Assembly (NCBI GenBank): GCA_006226345.1 | Contig: SBHD01000013.1 | Location: forward strand, 1 to 61,683 | Direction of reading: 5' to 3' | Length of the DNA stretch: 61,683 nt | DNA from: Bacteroidota bacterium | GTDB taxonomy: Bacteria; Bacteroidota; Bacteroidia; Chitinophagales; Saprospiraceae | Shown here: positions 54,540 through 61,683 of the stretch, piece after piece | Layout of the letters: the number at the start of each line of letters is the position of its first letter | How positions within the stretch are numbered: the stretch's first letter is position 1 | Translations under genes and position numbers: made by a program | The notes under the pieces: model-generated | The model's input: only the letters and a program-made list of their open reading frames with translations | Databases searched by the model: none | What the model was told of the DNA's origin: nothing

Positions 54540-55976
54540 TCAGGCCCCCGCCAGCTCCCGCACCAGTTTCCCCACTGTCTGCAAACTCCGCTCGATCTCC
54601 GGTCCGTACGGATTTCCGAAACCCAGCCGCAGGTGATGCCTGAAACAGCCCCGGGTACTGAAGATCTGTCCCGGCGCCAGGCTGATCTGGTGTTGCCGGG
54701 CACGGCGGTACAGTTCGAAAGAGTCGACCTTTTCGGGCAATTCCAGCCACAATACATATCCGCCTTGCGGCTGAGAAACGCGGGTTTCTGCCGGAAAAAA
54801 ATCATCGATGGCCTGCTGGTAGCGCAGGCATTGGGTATGCAGGGCCTTGCGCAGGTTCCGCAGGTGGATATCCAGCCGGCCCGTCTCGCAAAACCGGGCA
54901 ATAGCCGACTGGGTAGGGGTAGGCGATGTGATACAGTGCGCCAGTTTCCGTTGCAGCACCTGCTTGCGGAACCTCCCCGGCATACACCAGCCCACCCGGT
55001 AGCCGGGCGCCAGTGCTTTCGACATGGAAGAGCAATACAAAACCAGACCATTCCGGTCAAAACTCTTGCAGGTGCGGGGCCGTGTTTTTCCGAAATACAT
55101 CTCACCGTAAATATCATCCTCCACCAACGGGATCTCCTGTTCGGCCAGCAGGGCTACCAGTTCGCGTTTGCGGTCGTCGGGCATCAGACTGCCCAACGGA
55201 TTGTTGAAGTTGGGTATGAACAGCGCCGCTGCAATGCGTTGCTTTTTCATGGCCTGTCGCAAAAAATCGAGATCGGGCCCGCTAAGCGGATCGGTCGGCA
55301 CTTCCAGTGCGCGCAGGCCGAGGTTTTTCAGCAAGCCAAAAAGGCCGAAATAGGTCGGCCGCTCGATCGCTACCACGTCGCCCGGCCTGGTCACCGCTTG
55401 CAGGCAAAACGACAGCGCCTCCATACAGCCCTGCGTGACCACAACATCTTCCGCCGATGCCGAGCCCCCCCAATTGAATGACAAACGGGCCAGCTGACGA
55501 CGCAGTATCGCATTGCCCTGTACATTTTCATACTGCAGGCAACTGGTCGGACTCAGCCGAAGCACCTCCAGCAAACACTTGTTTAATTTTGCAGCCGGCA
55601 ACAATTCGTGCCCCGGCGCCGCCAGGGAAAGCTGCACCACGCCTTCCTCGGTAAGGTTGGTATAGATCGTCGCGATCATATCGTCGAGCGACAAGCCTTC
55701 CGGGGGCGCTGTATAGCGGGGCGCCCGGGGCGGGGCCTGCTGCCGGCGCAGCTTGCAGCGGACGTAATACCCCGACTTGGGGCGCGCTTCGATCAGCCCT
55801 TTGCTTTCCAGGGCCGAATAGGCCTTGAAGGCAGTACTCAAACTCACCCCCTGCTCGCGGCTCAGGTGGCGGACGGAAGGCAGCTTGTCGCCTGTTTTCC
55901 ATACGCCTTTTTCTACCATGTGCTCCAGGCGCTCGGCGACCTGGTAATACAAAAAATCATCGCTGACCCTAGACAT
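54540..55976 (-). CDS. MocR-type regulator (GntR HTH plus aminotransferase domain)
   Basis: The 478-residue product has an N-terminal GntR winged helix (about 8-72; GDKLPSVRHLSREQGVSLSTAFKAYSALES) and a C-terminal fold-type I PLP domain. The PLP Lys is in SSMSKALAPGYRVGW; NFNNPLGSLMP and VEDDIYGEMYF are typical. MocR proteins sense PLP or PLP adducts and regulate vitamin B6, GABA or amino acid genes. Divergent from the GNAT-aminotransferase gene and sharing its promoter region, so that gene is its most likely target. Confidence 0.93.
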   Translation of the reverse strand: MSRVSDDFLYYQVAERLEHMVEKGVWKTGDKLPSVRHLSREQGVSLSTAFKAYSALESKGLIEARPKSGYYVRCKLRRQQAPPRAPRYTAPPEGLSLDDMIATIYTNLTEEGVVQLSLAAPGHELLPAAKLNKCLLEVLRLSPTSCLQYENVQGNAILRRQLARLSFNWGGSASAEDVVVTQGCMEALSFCLQAVTRPGDVVAIERPTYFGLFGLLKNLGLRALEVPTDPLSGPDLDFLRQAMKKQRIAAALFIPNFNNPLGSLMPDDRKRELVALLAEQEIPLVEDDIYGEMYFGKTRPRTCKSFDRNGLVLYCSSMSKALAPGYRVGWCMPGRFRKQVLQRKLAHCITSPTPTQSAIARFCETGRLDIHLRNLRKALHTQCLRYQQAIDDFFPAETRVSQPQGGYVLWLELPEKVDSFELYRRARQHQISLAPGQIFSTRGCFRHHLRLGFGNPYGPEIERSLQTVGKLVRELAGA

Positions 55977-56021
55977 CTGTTATGCTTAAAAAATAAAAAA
56001 CTGAATCTGTTTCTCTTAAAG

Positions 56022-56038
56022 CAAAGATAGGATCTTTG
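56022..56038. promoter_or_regulatory. Palindromic divergent promoter CAAAGAT-AGG-ATCTTTG
   Basis: A perfect 7-bp inverted repeat. On the minus strand it contains TATCTTTG (56022-56029), a full -7 box for the MocR gene with CAAA (-33) 18 nt upstream; on the plus strand it gives GATCTTTG (56031-56038), one base off the consensus for the fusion gene. A symmetric regulator could cover both. Confidence 0.55.
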
Positions 56039-56070
56039 CCCCGGAAACAAAAACAAGTAATTGCATACCT

Positions 56071-56121
56071 GTGCTCGCTGCTCGTCCTGCGACTTTGAGT
56101 CGTAGGACGAGCAGCGAGCAC
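56071..56121. repeat. 24-bp hairpin element, copy 1
   Basis: GTGCTCGCTGCTCGTCCTGCGACT against AGTCGTAGGACGAGCAGCGAGCAC, 24 bp with one G-T and a TTG loop, in the leader of the fusion gene. A shorter related element lies after the gene at 57787-57830 (CTCGTCCTACG core shared), suggesting a dispersed repeat family. Confidence 0.75.
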
Positions 56122-56151
56122 GAGGGGCAACAACTAAAAATCACCCTGACC

Positions 56152-57669
56152 ATGCACCTGGACATTACCATTGACCGTTGGAAGCCCCAATACCGGGAAG
56201 CCTTTTGGCAACTCAACCGCGAATGGATCGAAGCGGATTATCCACTGGAAGAAGTCGATATAAATGTGTTACAGAATCCGGAAATCCATATCTTGTCGGA
56301 TGGTGGGAGCATTCTCTCCGCTGTGTCCAACGGGCAGGTTGCAGGCGTTGTGGCATTACGGCCGGCCGGCAATAACGTGCTGGAATTGACCAAGATGGCC
56401 GTAGCAGTGCCCTGGCGGGGCCGGGGCATCGGCAAACAACTACTGCAAGCTGCGTTGGAGGAAGCCCGTCAATTGGGCGCCGGAAGGGTGATTTTATACT
56501 CCAATACCCGCACCTCCGCCAGGGCCGTAAGGCTTTACCGGAAAATGGGATTTCGGGAGATCCCGCTTGAAACAGGAATCTACCAACGCGCTGACATTAA
56601 AATGGAACTAACCTTTGACACTATCCCTGTACGGAAGACGGCCAAAAGCCGCCTGCCGGAAACCGATCTCGAAAAACTTACTTTCGGCACCATCGTATCC
56701 GACCACATGCTGGTAGCCGATTACAAGAACGGGGCCTGGCAACGACCAGAGATCGTTCCGTATGAAAACCTCTCGCTGCCGCCCGCCACCATGGCCCTGC
56801 ACTACGGACAGATCGTCTGGGAGGGCATGAAAGCCTTCCGGCTTGCCGACAGTGGCGTCTCTGTCTTCCGCATCGACCGGCATGCCCGGCGGATCAACCG
56901 TTCACTCCAACGTATGGCCATGCCAGCCATGCCCGAAGCATACTTCCGGGAGTGTATCCGTAGCCTGGTTTCCCTGGATGCCGGCTGGGTACCCGGCGCT
57001 TCCGGAGCAGCGCTGTACATCCGCCCGCTGATTTTTGCTTCTGACGCAATGTATGGCGTTAAAATATCGGATACGTACCGGTTTATCGTTTTTACAGGCC
57101 CCGTACCGCCCTTTTACCCCAACCCGCTCAAGGTCAAGGTGGAAGAAAAGTTTATCCGGGCAGCCCCCGGTGGCACCGGAGCGGCCAAATGTGCCGGCAA
57201 CTACGGCGGCTCGCTCTATCCGGCAAGTCTGGCCAAGGCGGCGGGTTTCGATCAGATCCTGTGGACGGACGGGTCACCAGAACTCAACATTGAAGAGTCC
57301 GGCACCATGAATGTGATGTTCGTTTTAGATGGCAAGCTGGTCACACCTCCACTTTCGGATACGATCCTGGACGGTATTACCCGTGACAGCATCCTGGCGC
57401 TGGCCCCCGAACTGGGCATGCCTGCCGAGGAAAGAACGATCAGTGCCTTTGAACTGGTGGAAGCACACCGGAAAGGGCTGTTGCAGGAAGCGTTCGGAGT
57501 GGGTACCGCCGCAGTAACAGCGCCATTCGAACTGATCCAGGTACAGGAACATACATTGCCATTACCTCCTGTCGGACCGGATACATTTGCGGTTCGGGTC
57601 CGTGAACTGCTTCAGGAGATCCGCACCGGGCTGCGACCCGACCCGTTCCAATGGAACACGATTGTGTAG
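56152..57669 (+). CDS. GNAT acetyltransferase / branched-chain aminotransferase fusion
   Basis: The 505-residue product joins two enzymes. Residues 1-155 are a GNAT domain (KMAVAVPWRGRGIGKQLLQAA; SARAVRLYRKMGF). Residues about 160-505 are a fold-type IV branched-chain aminotransferase: HYGQIVWEGMKAFR, PLP Lys in AAKCAGNYGGSL, EESGTMNVMF, and GITRDSILALA. The second half should convert Ile, Leu or Val to the 2-oxo acid with 2-oxoglutarate; what the GNAT part acetylates is unknown. The start is ATG 56152, after the leader hairpin; the ORF-track start at 56071 would place the hairpin in coding DNA. Regulation by the adjacent MocR protein is probable. Confidence 0.92.
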   Translation: MHLDITIDRWKPQYREAFWQLNREWIEADYPLEEVDINVLQNPEIHILSDGGSILSAVSNGQVAGVVALRPAGNNVLELTKMAVAVPWRGRGIGKQLLQAALEEARQLGAGRVILYSNTRTSARAVRLYRKMGFREIPLETGIYQRADIKMELTFDTIPVRKTAKSRLPETDLEKLTFGTIVSDHMLVADYKNGAWQRPEIVPYENLSLPPATMALHYGQIVWEGMKAFRLADSGVSVFRIDRHARRINRSLQRMAMPAMPEAYFRECIRSLVSLDAGWVPGASGAALYIRPLIFASDAMYGVKISDTYRFIVFTGPVPPFYPNPLKVKVEEKFIRAAPGGTGAAKCAGNYGGSLYPASLAKAAGFDQILWTDGSPELNIEESGTMNVMFVLDGKLVTPPLSDTILDGITRDSILALAPELGMPAEERTISAFELVEAHRKGLLQEAFGVGTAAVTAPFELIQVQEHTLPLPPVGPDTFAVRVRELLQEIRTGLRPDPFQWNTIV

Positions 57670-57698
57670 TACCGACTGTTGTACACTTGCTTTATACC

Positions 57699-57728
57699 AA
57701 CGTCCCCGCTATCGCGGGGACGTTTTTC
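57699..57728 (+). terminator. Terminator after the fusion gene
   Basis: AACGTCCCCGC and GCGGGGACGTT pair perfectly over 11 bp with loop TATC, followed by TTTT. Confidence 0.9.
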
Positions 57729-57786
57729 TCCGCTGTTTGCTGGCGATGCACCTGAAAAGCTGCATCGCCTTTTTACGGAGGCTGGA

Positions 57787-57830
57787 CTGTTCACACTCGT
57801 CCTACGCCTTTAATTCGCAGAACGAGTACA
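57787..57830. repeat. Hairpin element, copy 2
   Basis: CTGT(TCAC)ACTCGTCCTACG against CGCAGAACGAGTACAG, imperfect with a 4-nt bulge. The ACTCGTCCTACG core resembles the copy at 56071, so the fusion gene is bracketed by related hairpins. Confidence 0.5.
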
Positions 57831-57835
57831 GCCCC

Positions 57836-58420
57836 CTACCCTTTCCACACCTTGTACCCGGAAGCCTGTACCGGACGATCTTCCGGCACCTCGCGCAATG
57901 GCTCGCAGGGACGCAGGGAGGCATAACAATCGGCCGGTAGCTGCTGATACAACCGGGTGCCTTCTGTTTTCCACTTGATCATATCATCGCTGACCTCCCG
58001 GATAATCTTGCCCGGGTTACCCACTACCAGGCTCCGCCGCGGGATCTTCTCACCCGCCTTCACAAAACATAGTGCACCAATAATACACTCCTCACCGATC
58101 TCCACCTCATCCATCACGACGGCATTCATGCCTACCAGGCAGTTGCGTCCGATGGTAGCTCCGTGGATGATCGCCCCGTGGCCGATATGGGCGGACTCCC
58201 GGAGGTGGACAGTAACACCGGGGAACATATGGATCGTACAGTTTTCCTGCACATTACAGCCATCTTCAATAACGATCTGGCCCCAGTCGCCACGGATAGC
58301 AGCACCCGGTCCGATATAGACATCTTTTCCGATGATCACATTCCCAGTTACTGCCGCCTGCGGATGCACAAATGCAGAAGCGTGAATAACCGGCCGGAAA
58401 CCATTAAATTCATAAACCAT
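57836..58420 (-). CDS. PaaY-like hexapeptide-repeat (gamma-carbonic-anhydrase-like) protein
   Basis: The 194-residue product is a left-handed beta-helix with hexapeptide repeats (VIIGKDVYIGPGAAIRGD, VLVGMNAVV-type pattern GRNCLVGMNAVVMDEVEIGE). Zinc-ligand His residues of the gamma-carbonic anhydrase/PaaY group appear in NCTIHMFPG and HIGHGAIIHG. PaaY acts as a thioesterase/carbonic-anhydrase-like helper in phenylacetate breakdown, but no paa genes are nearby, so the role here is open. Confidence 0.88.
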   Translation of the reverse strand: MVYEFNGFRPVIHASAFVHPQAAVTGNVIIGKDVYIGPGAAIRGDWGQIVIEDGCNVQENCTIHMFPGVTVHLRESAHIGHGAIIHGATIGRNCLVGMNAVVMDEVEIGEECIIGALCFVKAGEKIPRRSLVVGNPGKIIREVSDDMIKWKTEGTRLYQQLPADCYASLRPCEPLREVPEDRPVQASGYKVWKG

Positions 58421-58524
58421 TTATTTCAGTAGTTTTTTCAACATAACAATGACACAGCCTGACCGGATTTTGTCCGTGATTTGCAGCATCGGTTTTATAT
58501 TCCGTAATAACCCGGGAAACCCCA

Positions 58525-58532
58525 TAGCTTTG
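58525..58532 (+). promoter_or_regulatory. -7 promoter element TAGCTTTG
   Basis: Matches TAnnTTTG, 52 nt before the FG-GAP gene start. Confidence 0.5.
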
Positions 58533-58576
58533 CCAGTCAGCGCTCTTTTTCTTTCTCGAGCAAAAATACAACTGAA

Positions 58577-60862
58577 ATGCTTGTACGAAGTTTATTTCCC
58601 CTTTTCAGCCTTTTTCTAGCGACATCCCTTTTCGCGCAGGACCAGATGTTTCAACAACTGACCTATCCGGTTAACCAGAATGGCAAAACACTGCAGTACC
58701 CATTTGCCGGCGGCCTTAATGCCCCGCAGTTTTCGGAAGCCGACCTGAATAACGACCAGATACCCGACTTGGTCGTCTTCGACCGCGCCGGAGATGTATT
58801 TCTGACCTTTTTGAACGAGGGCACCCCCAACACATCCAGCTACCGGTACGCACCTGAATTTGCCTGTAACTTCCCGCCATTACAGGACTATGTACTGCTG
58901 CGCGACTACAATCAGGACGGCGCCGCAGATATTTTCTGTGCCTCCCTGGGCCTGGGCACACAGGAAATGCAGGTTTTTAAGGGGTATTATGAAAATAATA
59001 TGCTAAAGTTCTCGCCGTTCCTGTTCACCTACCCGGGCTGTGCCAGTTGCGTGCCGGAATATATCTACTACCCTTCTGTGCTTCCCGGATTTTGGAATAA
59101 CCTGTTTATCGCCGATACCGACATACCTGCGGTGGACGACGTAGATGGCGACGGTGACCTGGATATAATAACGTTTGACGGCGCTGCCGGCGGTCATGTC
59201 TGGCTGGTCCAGAATATGTCGGTGGAAAAAGGCTTCGGACTGGACAGCCTGCATTTTGAAGTAACCGACCGCTGCTGGGGCCTTTTTTATGAAAGCGGGT
59301 TGCTGGCCTGCGAATGTGACCTGAGCCCGGGACAGGACTCCTGTGTAAACGGGTTTTCCGGCCCGCCGGTAGTGGACGACCGCGACGACACCCGACACCC
59401 TGGCTCCACCGTTATGACATACGACCAGGAGGGCGATGGCGATATGGAATTAGTACTCGGCGATATTTCCTTCAGCTGCCTGAACCAGCTGGTCAATGGC
59501 GGCACCAAGGACTTTGCCTGGATGACCGAGCAGGACAATCAGTTTCCCCGGTATGACACGCCGGTGGACATTGTCATTTTCCCGGCGGCCTTTTATCTCG
59601 ACCTGAATAACGACGGTAAAAAAGACATGGTGGCTGCTCCGAACAACAAATTTGTCAATGAAGACCGCAACGGTGTCTGGTATTATCCCAATACTGCCAC
59701 CACGGCACAGGACCATGTATTTGAATTGGAGACCAAGCGCTTCCTGGTCGGGGACATGGTTGATGCCGGCACCGCCACCCATCCGGTATTGGTGGATGTG
59801 AATGCCGACGGGCTGCTGGATATCGTAATTGGCAACTATGGTTATTTTACTCCGGGCATAGCCCAAAATGCGAGTTTGTACCTGTATCGAAACACCGGGA
59901 CTGCGATGGCTCCGGAGTTCACCCTGATCGACTCGGACTGGCAGGGTCTATCTGAATTTGCGCCCAACGACTACGACTTCTGCCCCACCTTTGGCGATCT
60001 GGACAACGACCAAGACCTGGATATGCTGGTGGGAAGTAATGGCGGAGCACTCTACTATTACCGCAACACTGCCGGCGCAGGCAACCCCATGCAATTTGAG
60101 CGGGACTTCAATATTATGTGGGTCACTATGGATATCGGCTCGTATTCCACCCCGGCTATCGTCGACCTGGACAGTGACGGGCTTAAGGATATCGTTGTTG
60201 GGGAGCGCACCGGCGAACTGAATTTCTTTAAAAACATCGGAGCGCCCGACAACCCCATTTTCAACTCTTCCCCTACCCTCACCAAACTGGGCGCCGTCGA
60301 TACACGGGTACAGTTTTCGGATATCGGATTCAGTACACCCGTATTCCTGGAGGAACAGAATGGTGCAATTTTCCTGGTCACCGGCACGCAGGAAGGACAC
60401 CTGGAGGCCTATACGAATATTGTTGCCTCCCAGGACCCCTATGCCGTGGTATCGGAAAAATGGGGGAATGTGGATGTCGGCAATCGCAGCGCACCGACGT
60501 TTGGCGACTTGGATAAGGATGGTAAACTGGAAATGGTGGTGGGCAACCTTCGGGGTGGTCTGATGGTTTTCCGCACTGAAATGGCCGACTGTACGACATC
60601 TACCAGTACTGCAGTCAAACCAACCGCACCGGAGCCACGCCTGTATCCGAATCCGGCTTCCAGTTGGGTACGGGTGGAGTGGCCGGCCCGGTATTCCGTT
60701 AATTGGCGGATCAGCAATGCCCTGGGGCAACTGGTCACCGCGGGAACTGCTCCGAACGGAAGTTTTACCATTCCGGTTAACGGCTGGCAGAGTGGTCTGT
60801 ACTTTTTGGAGTTGCGTAGTGCGGATCAGGTGGCTGGCAAGACGATCATCATTGCCGATTAA
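58577..60862 (+). CDS. FG-GAP/VCBS repeat surface protein with T9SS domain
   Basis: The 761-residue product has a signal peptide (MLVRSLFPLFSLFLATSLFAQ) and at least eight FG-GAP/VCBS repeats with Ca-binding loops (DLNNDQIPDLVVF, DVDGDGDLDIITF, DLNNDGKKDMV, DVNADGLLDIVIGN, DLDNDQDLDMLVG, DLDSDGLKDIVVG, DLDKDGKLEMVVG), consistent with an integrin-like beta-propeller. The C-terminus is a T9SS type A sorting domain (RLYPNPASSWVRVEW). Likely a calcium-dependent surface adhesin. Converges with the Nudix regulator, 9 bp apart. Confidence 0.9.
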   Translation: MLVRSLFPLFSLFLATSLFAQDQMFQQLTYPVNQNGKTLQYPFAGGLNAPQFSEADLNNDQIPDLVVFDRAGDVFLTFLNEGTPNTSSYRYAPEFACNFPPLQDYVLLRDYNQDGAADIFCASLGLGTQEMQVFKGYYENNMLKFSPFLFTYPGCASCVPEYIYYPSVLPGFWNNLFIADTDIPAVDDVDGDGDLDIITFDGAAGGHVWLVQNMSVEKGFGLDSLHFEVTDRCWGLFYESGLLACECDLSPGQDSCVNGFSGPPVVDDRDDTRHPGSTVMTYDQEGDGDMELVLGDISFSCLNQLVNGGTKDFAWMTEQDNQFPRYDTPVDIVIFPAAFYLDLNNDGKKDMVAAPNNKFVNEDRNGVWYYPNTATTAQDHVFELETKRFLVGDMVDAGTATHPVLVDVNADGLLDIVIGNYGYFTPGIAQNASLYLYRNTGTAMAPEFTLIDSDWQGLSEFAPNDYDFCPTFGDLDNDQDLDMLVGSNGGALYYYRNTAGAGNPMQFERDFNIMWVTMDIGSYSTPAIVDLDSDGLKDIVVGERTGELNFFKNIGAPDNPIFNSSPTLTKLGAVDTRVQFSDIGFSTPVFLEEQNGAIFLVTGTQEGHLEAYTNIVASQDPYAVVSEKWGNVDVGNRSAPTFGDLDKDGKLEMVVGNLRGGLMVFRTEMADCTTSTSTAVKPTAPEPRLYPNPASSWVRVEWPARYSVNWRISNALGQLVTAGTAPNGSFTIPVNGWQSGLYFLELRSADQVAGKTIIIAD

Positions 60863-60871
60863 CTGTATTAA

Positions 60872-61561
60872 TTACAGGTCAAAGCTGAAGCCTTTGGCCA
60901 CGAAAGCTTCATACGTATCCCGGTCAAACTGATACAGTTTGGCCGGCCGGTGCGCCACACCCTCCTGGAGTTCATTGAGGTCCAGGAGCAGGTTCATTGA
61001 CAGGATCTTTTTCCGGAAATTCCGCTTGTCCAACTTATCATCCAGAATGGCTTCGTAGAGCTGCTGAAGTTCGGTGAGGGTAAACTTGGGAGGCAGGAGT
61101 TCAAAACCGACAGGTGCTCTGCGCACCTTACGCTTGAGACTTTTAAGGCAGGTATCCAGGATCTCATTGTGGTCAAATGCCAGTTCACCGACTTCCGACA
61201 CCGCATGCCAGCTCGCCGATTGTGCAAATGATGCGGGCGTCACCAAAAAATCACTGATCTTGATCAGCGAATAGTACGCGATCGTGATCACCCTTCCGAG
61301 CGGATGGCGGTTGACCGCACCAAATGCTTTGACCTGTTCCAGGTAAACATCGCGCAGGCCGGTCAGCTGTTCCAGGACGCGTTCGGCGGCAGTGTCCAGG
61401 TTTTCATTCGGGTATACCAGGTCGCCGGGCAATGCCCATTTACCCTTGAATGGCGCAGCGCCACGCTGGATAAGCAAAACCTTCAGGTCGCTCCCGTCAA
61501 AACCGAAGATAACATTGTCTACCGAAAACGCAGACTTGAAGAAGCTCTCGATCTCGCTCAT
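60872..61561 (-). CDS. NrtR-like Nudix-domain transcription regulator
   Basis: The 229-residue product has an N-terminal Nudix fold (about 8-145) and a C-terminal winged helix (about 155-225; FTLTELQQLYEAILDDKLDKRNFRKKIL), the layout of NrtR and the Bacteroides AraR-type regulators. Its Nudix box is degenerate: GDLVYPNENLDTAAERVLEQ lacks the REUxEE glutamates, so hydrolysis is unlikely and ligand sensing (ADP-ribose, sugar or similar) is more plausible. ORF-track start 61588 is TTG; the ATG at 61561 is used. No target operon is visible. Confidence 0.88.
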   Translation of the reverse strand: MSEIESFFKSAFSVDNVIFGFDGSDLKVLLIQRGAAPFKGKWALPGDLVYPNENLDTAAERVLEQLTGLRDVYLEQVKAFGAVNRHPLGRVITIAYYSLIKISDFLVTPASFAQSASWHAVSEVGELAFDHNEILDTCLKSLKRKVRRAPVGFELLPPKFTLTELQQLYEAILDDKLDKRNFRKKILSMNLLLDLNELQEGVAHRPAKLYQFDRDTYEAFVAKGFSFDL

Positions 61562-61585
61562 ACGTATGTATCCGTTGATCCCGGT

Positions 61586-61593
61586 CAAAATTA
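61586..61593 (-). promoter_or_regulatory. -7 promoter element TAATTTTG
   Basis: Matches TAnnTTTG on the minus strand, 25 nt upstream of the Nudix regulator start; a TTG lies 17 nt further upstream. Confidence 0.45.
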
Positions 61594-61683
61594 CGGACTT
61601 ATTGTTAAAACAACACCAATTTATCCGGGTAATCCCCGAGGGCTACTTTACATATTGGCCTTTTTTTTGCACTATTGTTTTTC

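Overview
The window looks like part of a chromosome from the phylum Bacteroidota, most likely a member of the Saprospiria (Lewinella/Haliscomenobacter-like). This rests on four things: Bacteroidota-type promoters (TAnnTTTG at -7) in front of many genes; several secreted proteins ending in type IX secretion (T9SS) C-terminal sorting domains, plus the T9SS protein PorQ; Bacteroidota-restricted families (DUF6029, Omp28-like, DUF6089); and giant Cys-rich HYR/dockerin proteins typical of that class. I saw no insertion sequence, prophage, CRISPR array or rRNA gene. The genus assignment is inference.

Layout. 1-4545 (-): the first 1515 codons of a giant secreted multidomain protein that runs off the left edge; the ORF track misses it because its stop lies outside. 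4546-6054 holds no convincing gene. 6055-11488: a small unknown gene and two large tandem paralogues of unknown function (7067-8626 and 9190-10701), separated by unusually long non-coding stretches. 11489-15606 (+): a DUF6029/Omp28 pair, an inverted pair of octamer-repeat arrays, and an acyl-CoA dehydrogenase. 15669-20330 (-): two small membrane proteins, a DUF58 protein, a secreted amidohydrolase and exonuclease VII large subunit. 20525-28776: VOC protein, PorQ, a YwqK-like lipoprotein, a triple-PDZ T9SS protein, an OmpR-type response regulator, a PhyH-type dioxygenase and a DUF6089 barrel.

28816-34536 (-): the str operon core rpsL-rpsG-fusA, followed by a second, separately transcribed EF-G paralogue whose domain IV motifs have diverged. 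35069-45095: FabH, a giant sortilin-like T9SS protein, a GNAT acetyltransferase, an MFS transporter, small envelope proteins and RmlA. 45267-50271 (-): the rimP-nusA-infB operon, whose promoter sits upstream of a terminator-like hairpin, then DUF2721 and two tRNAs (Thr-CGT, Pro-CGG). 52123-61561: a glycine-rich T9SS protein, a MocR-type regulator divergent from a GNAT/branched-chain aminotransferase fusion, a gamma-carbonic-anhydrase-like protein, an FG-GAP T9SS protein and an NrtR-like Nudix regulator.

The window mixes core translation and transcription genes with cell-surface genes. The most interesting items are the EF-G paralogue with altered domain IV, the GNAT-aminotransferase fusion with its palindromic divergent promoter, the unknown 500-residue paralogue pair, the octamer arrays with a G-quadruplex motif, the glycine-rich surface protein, and possible attenuation of the nusA operon. 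Many ORF-track entries start at TTG upstream of the likely ATG; I moved those starts using signal peptides, homologous N-termini and promoters.
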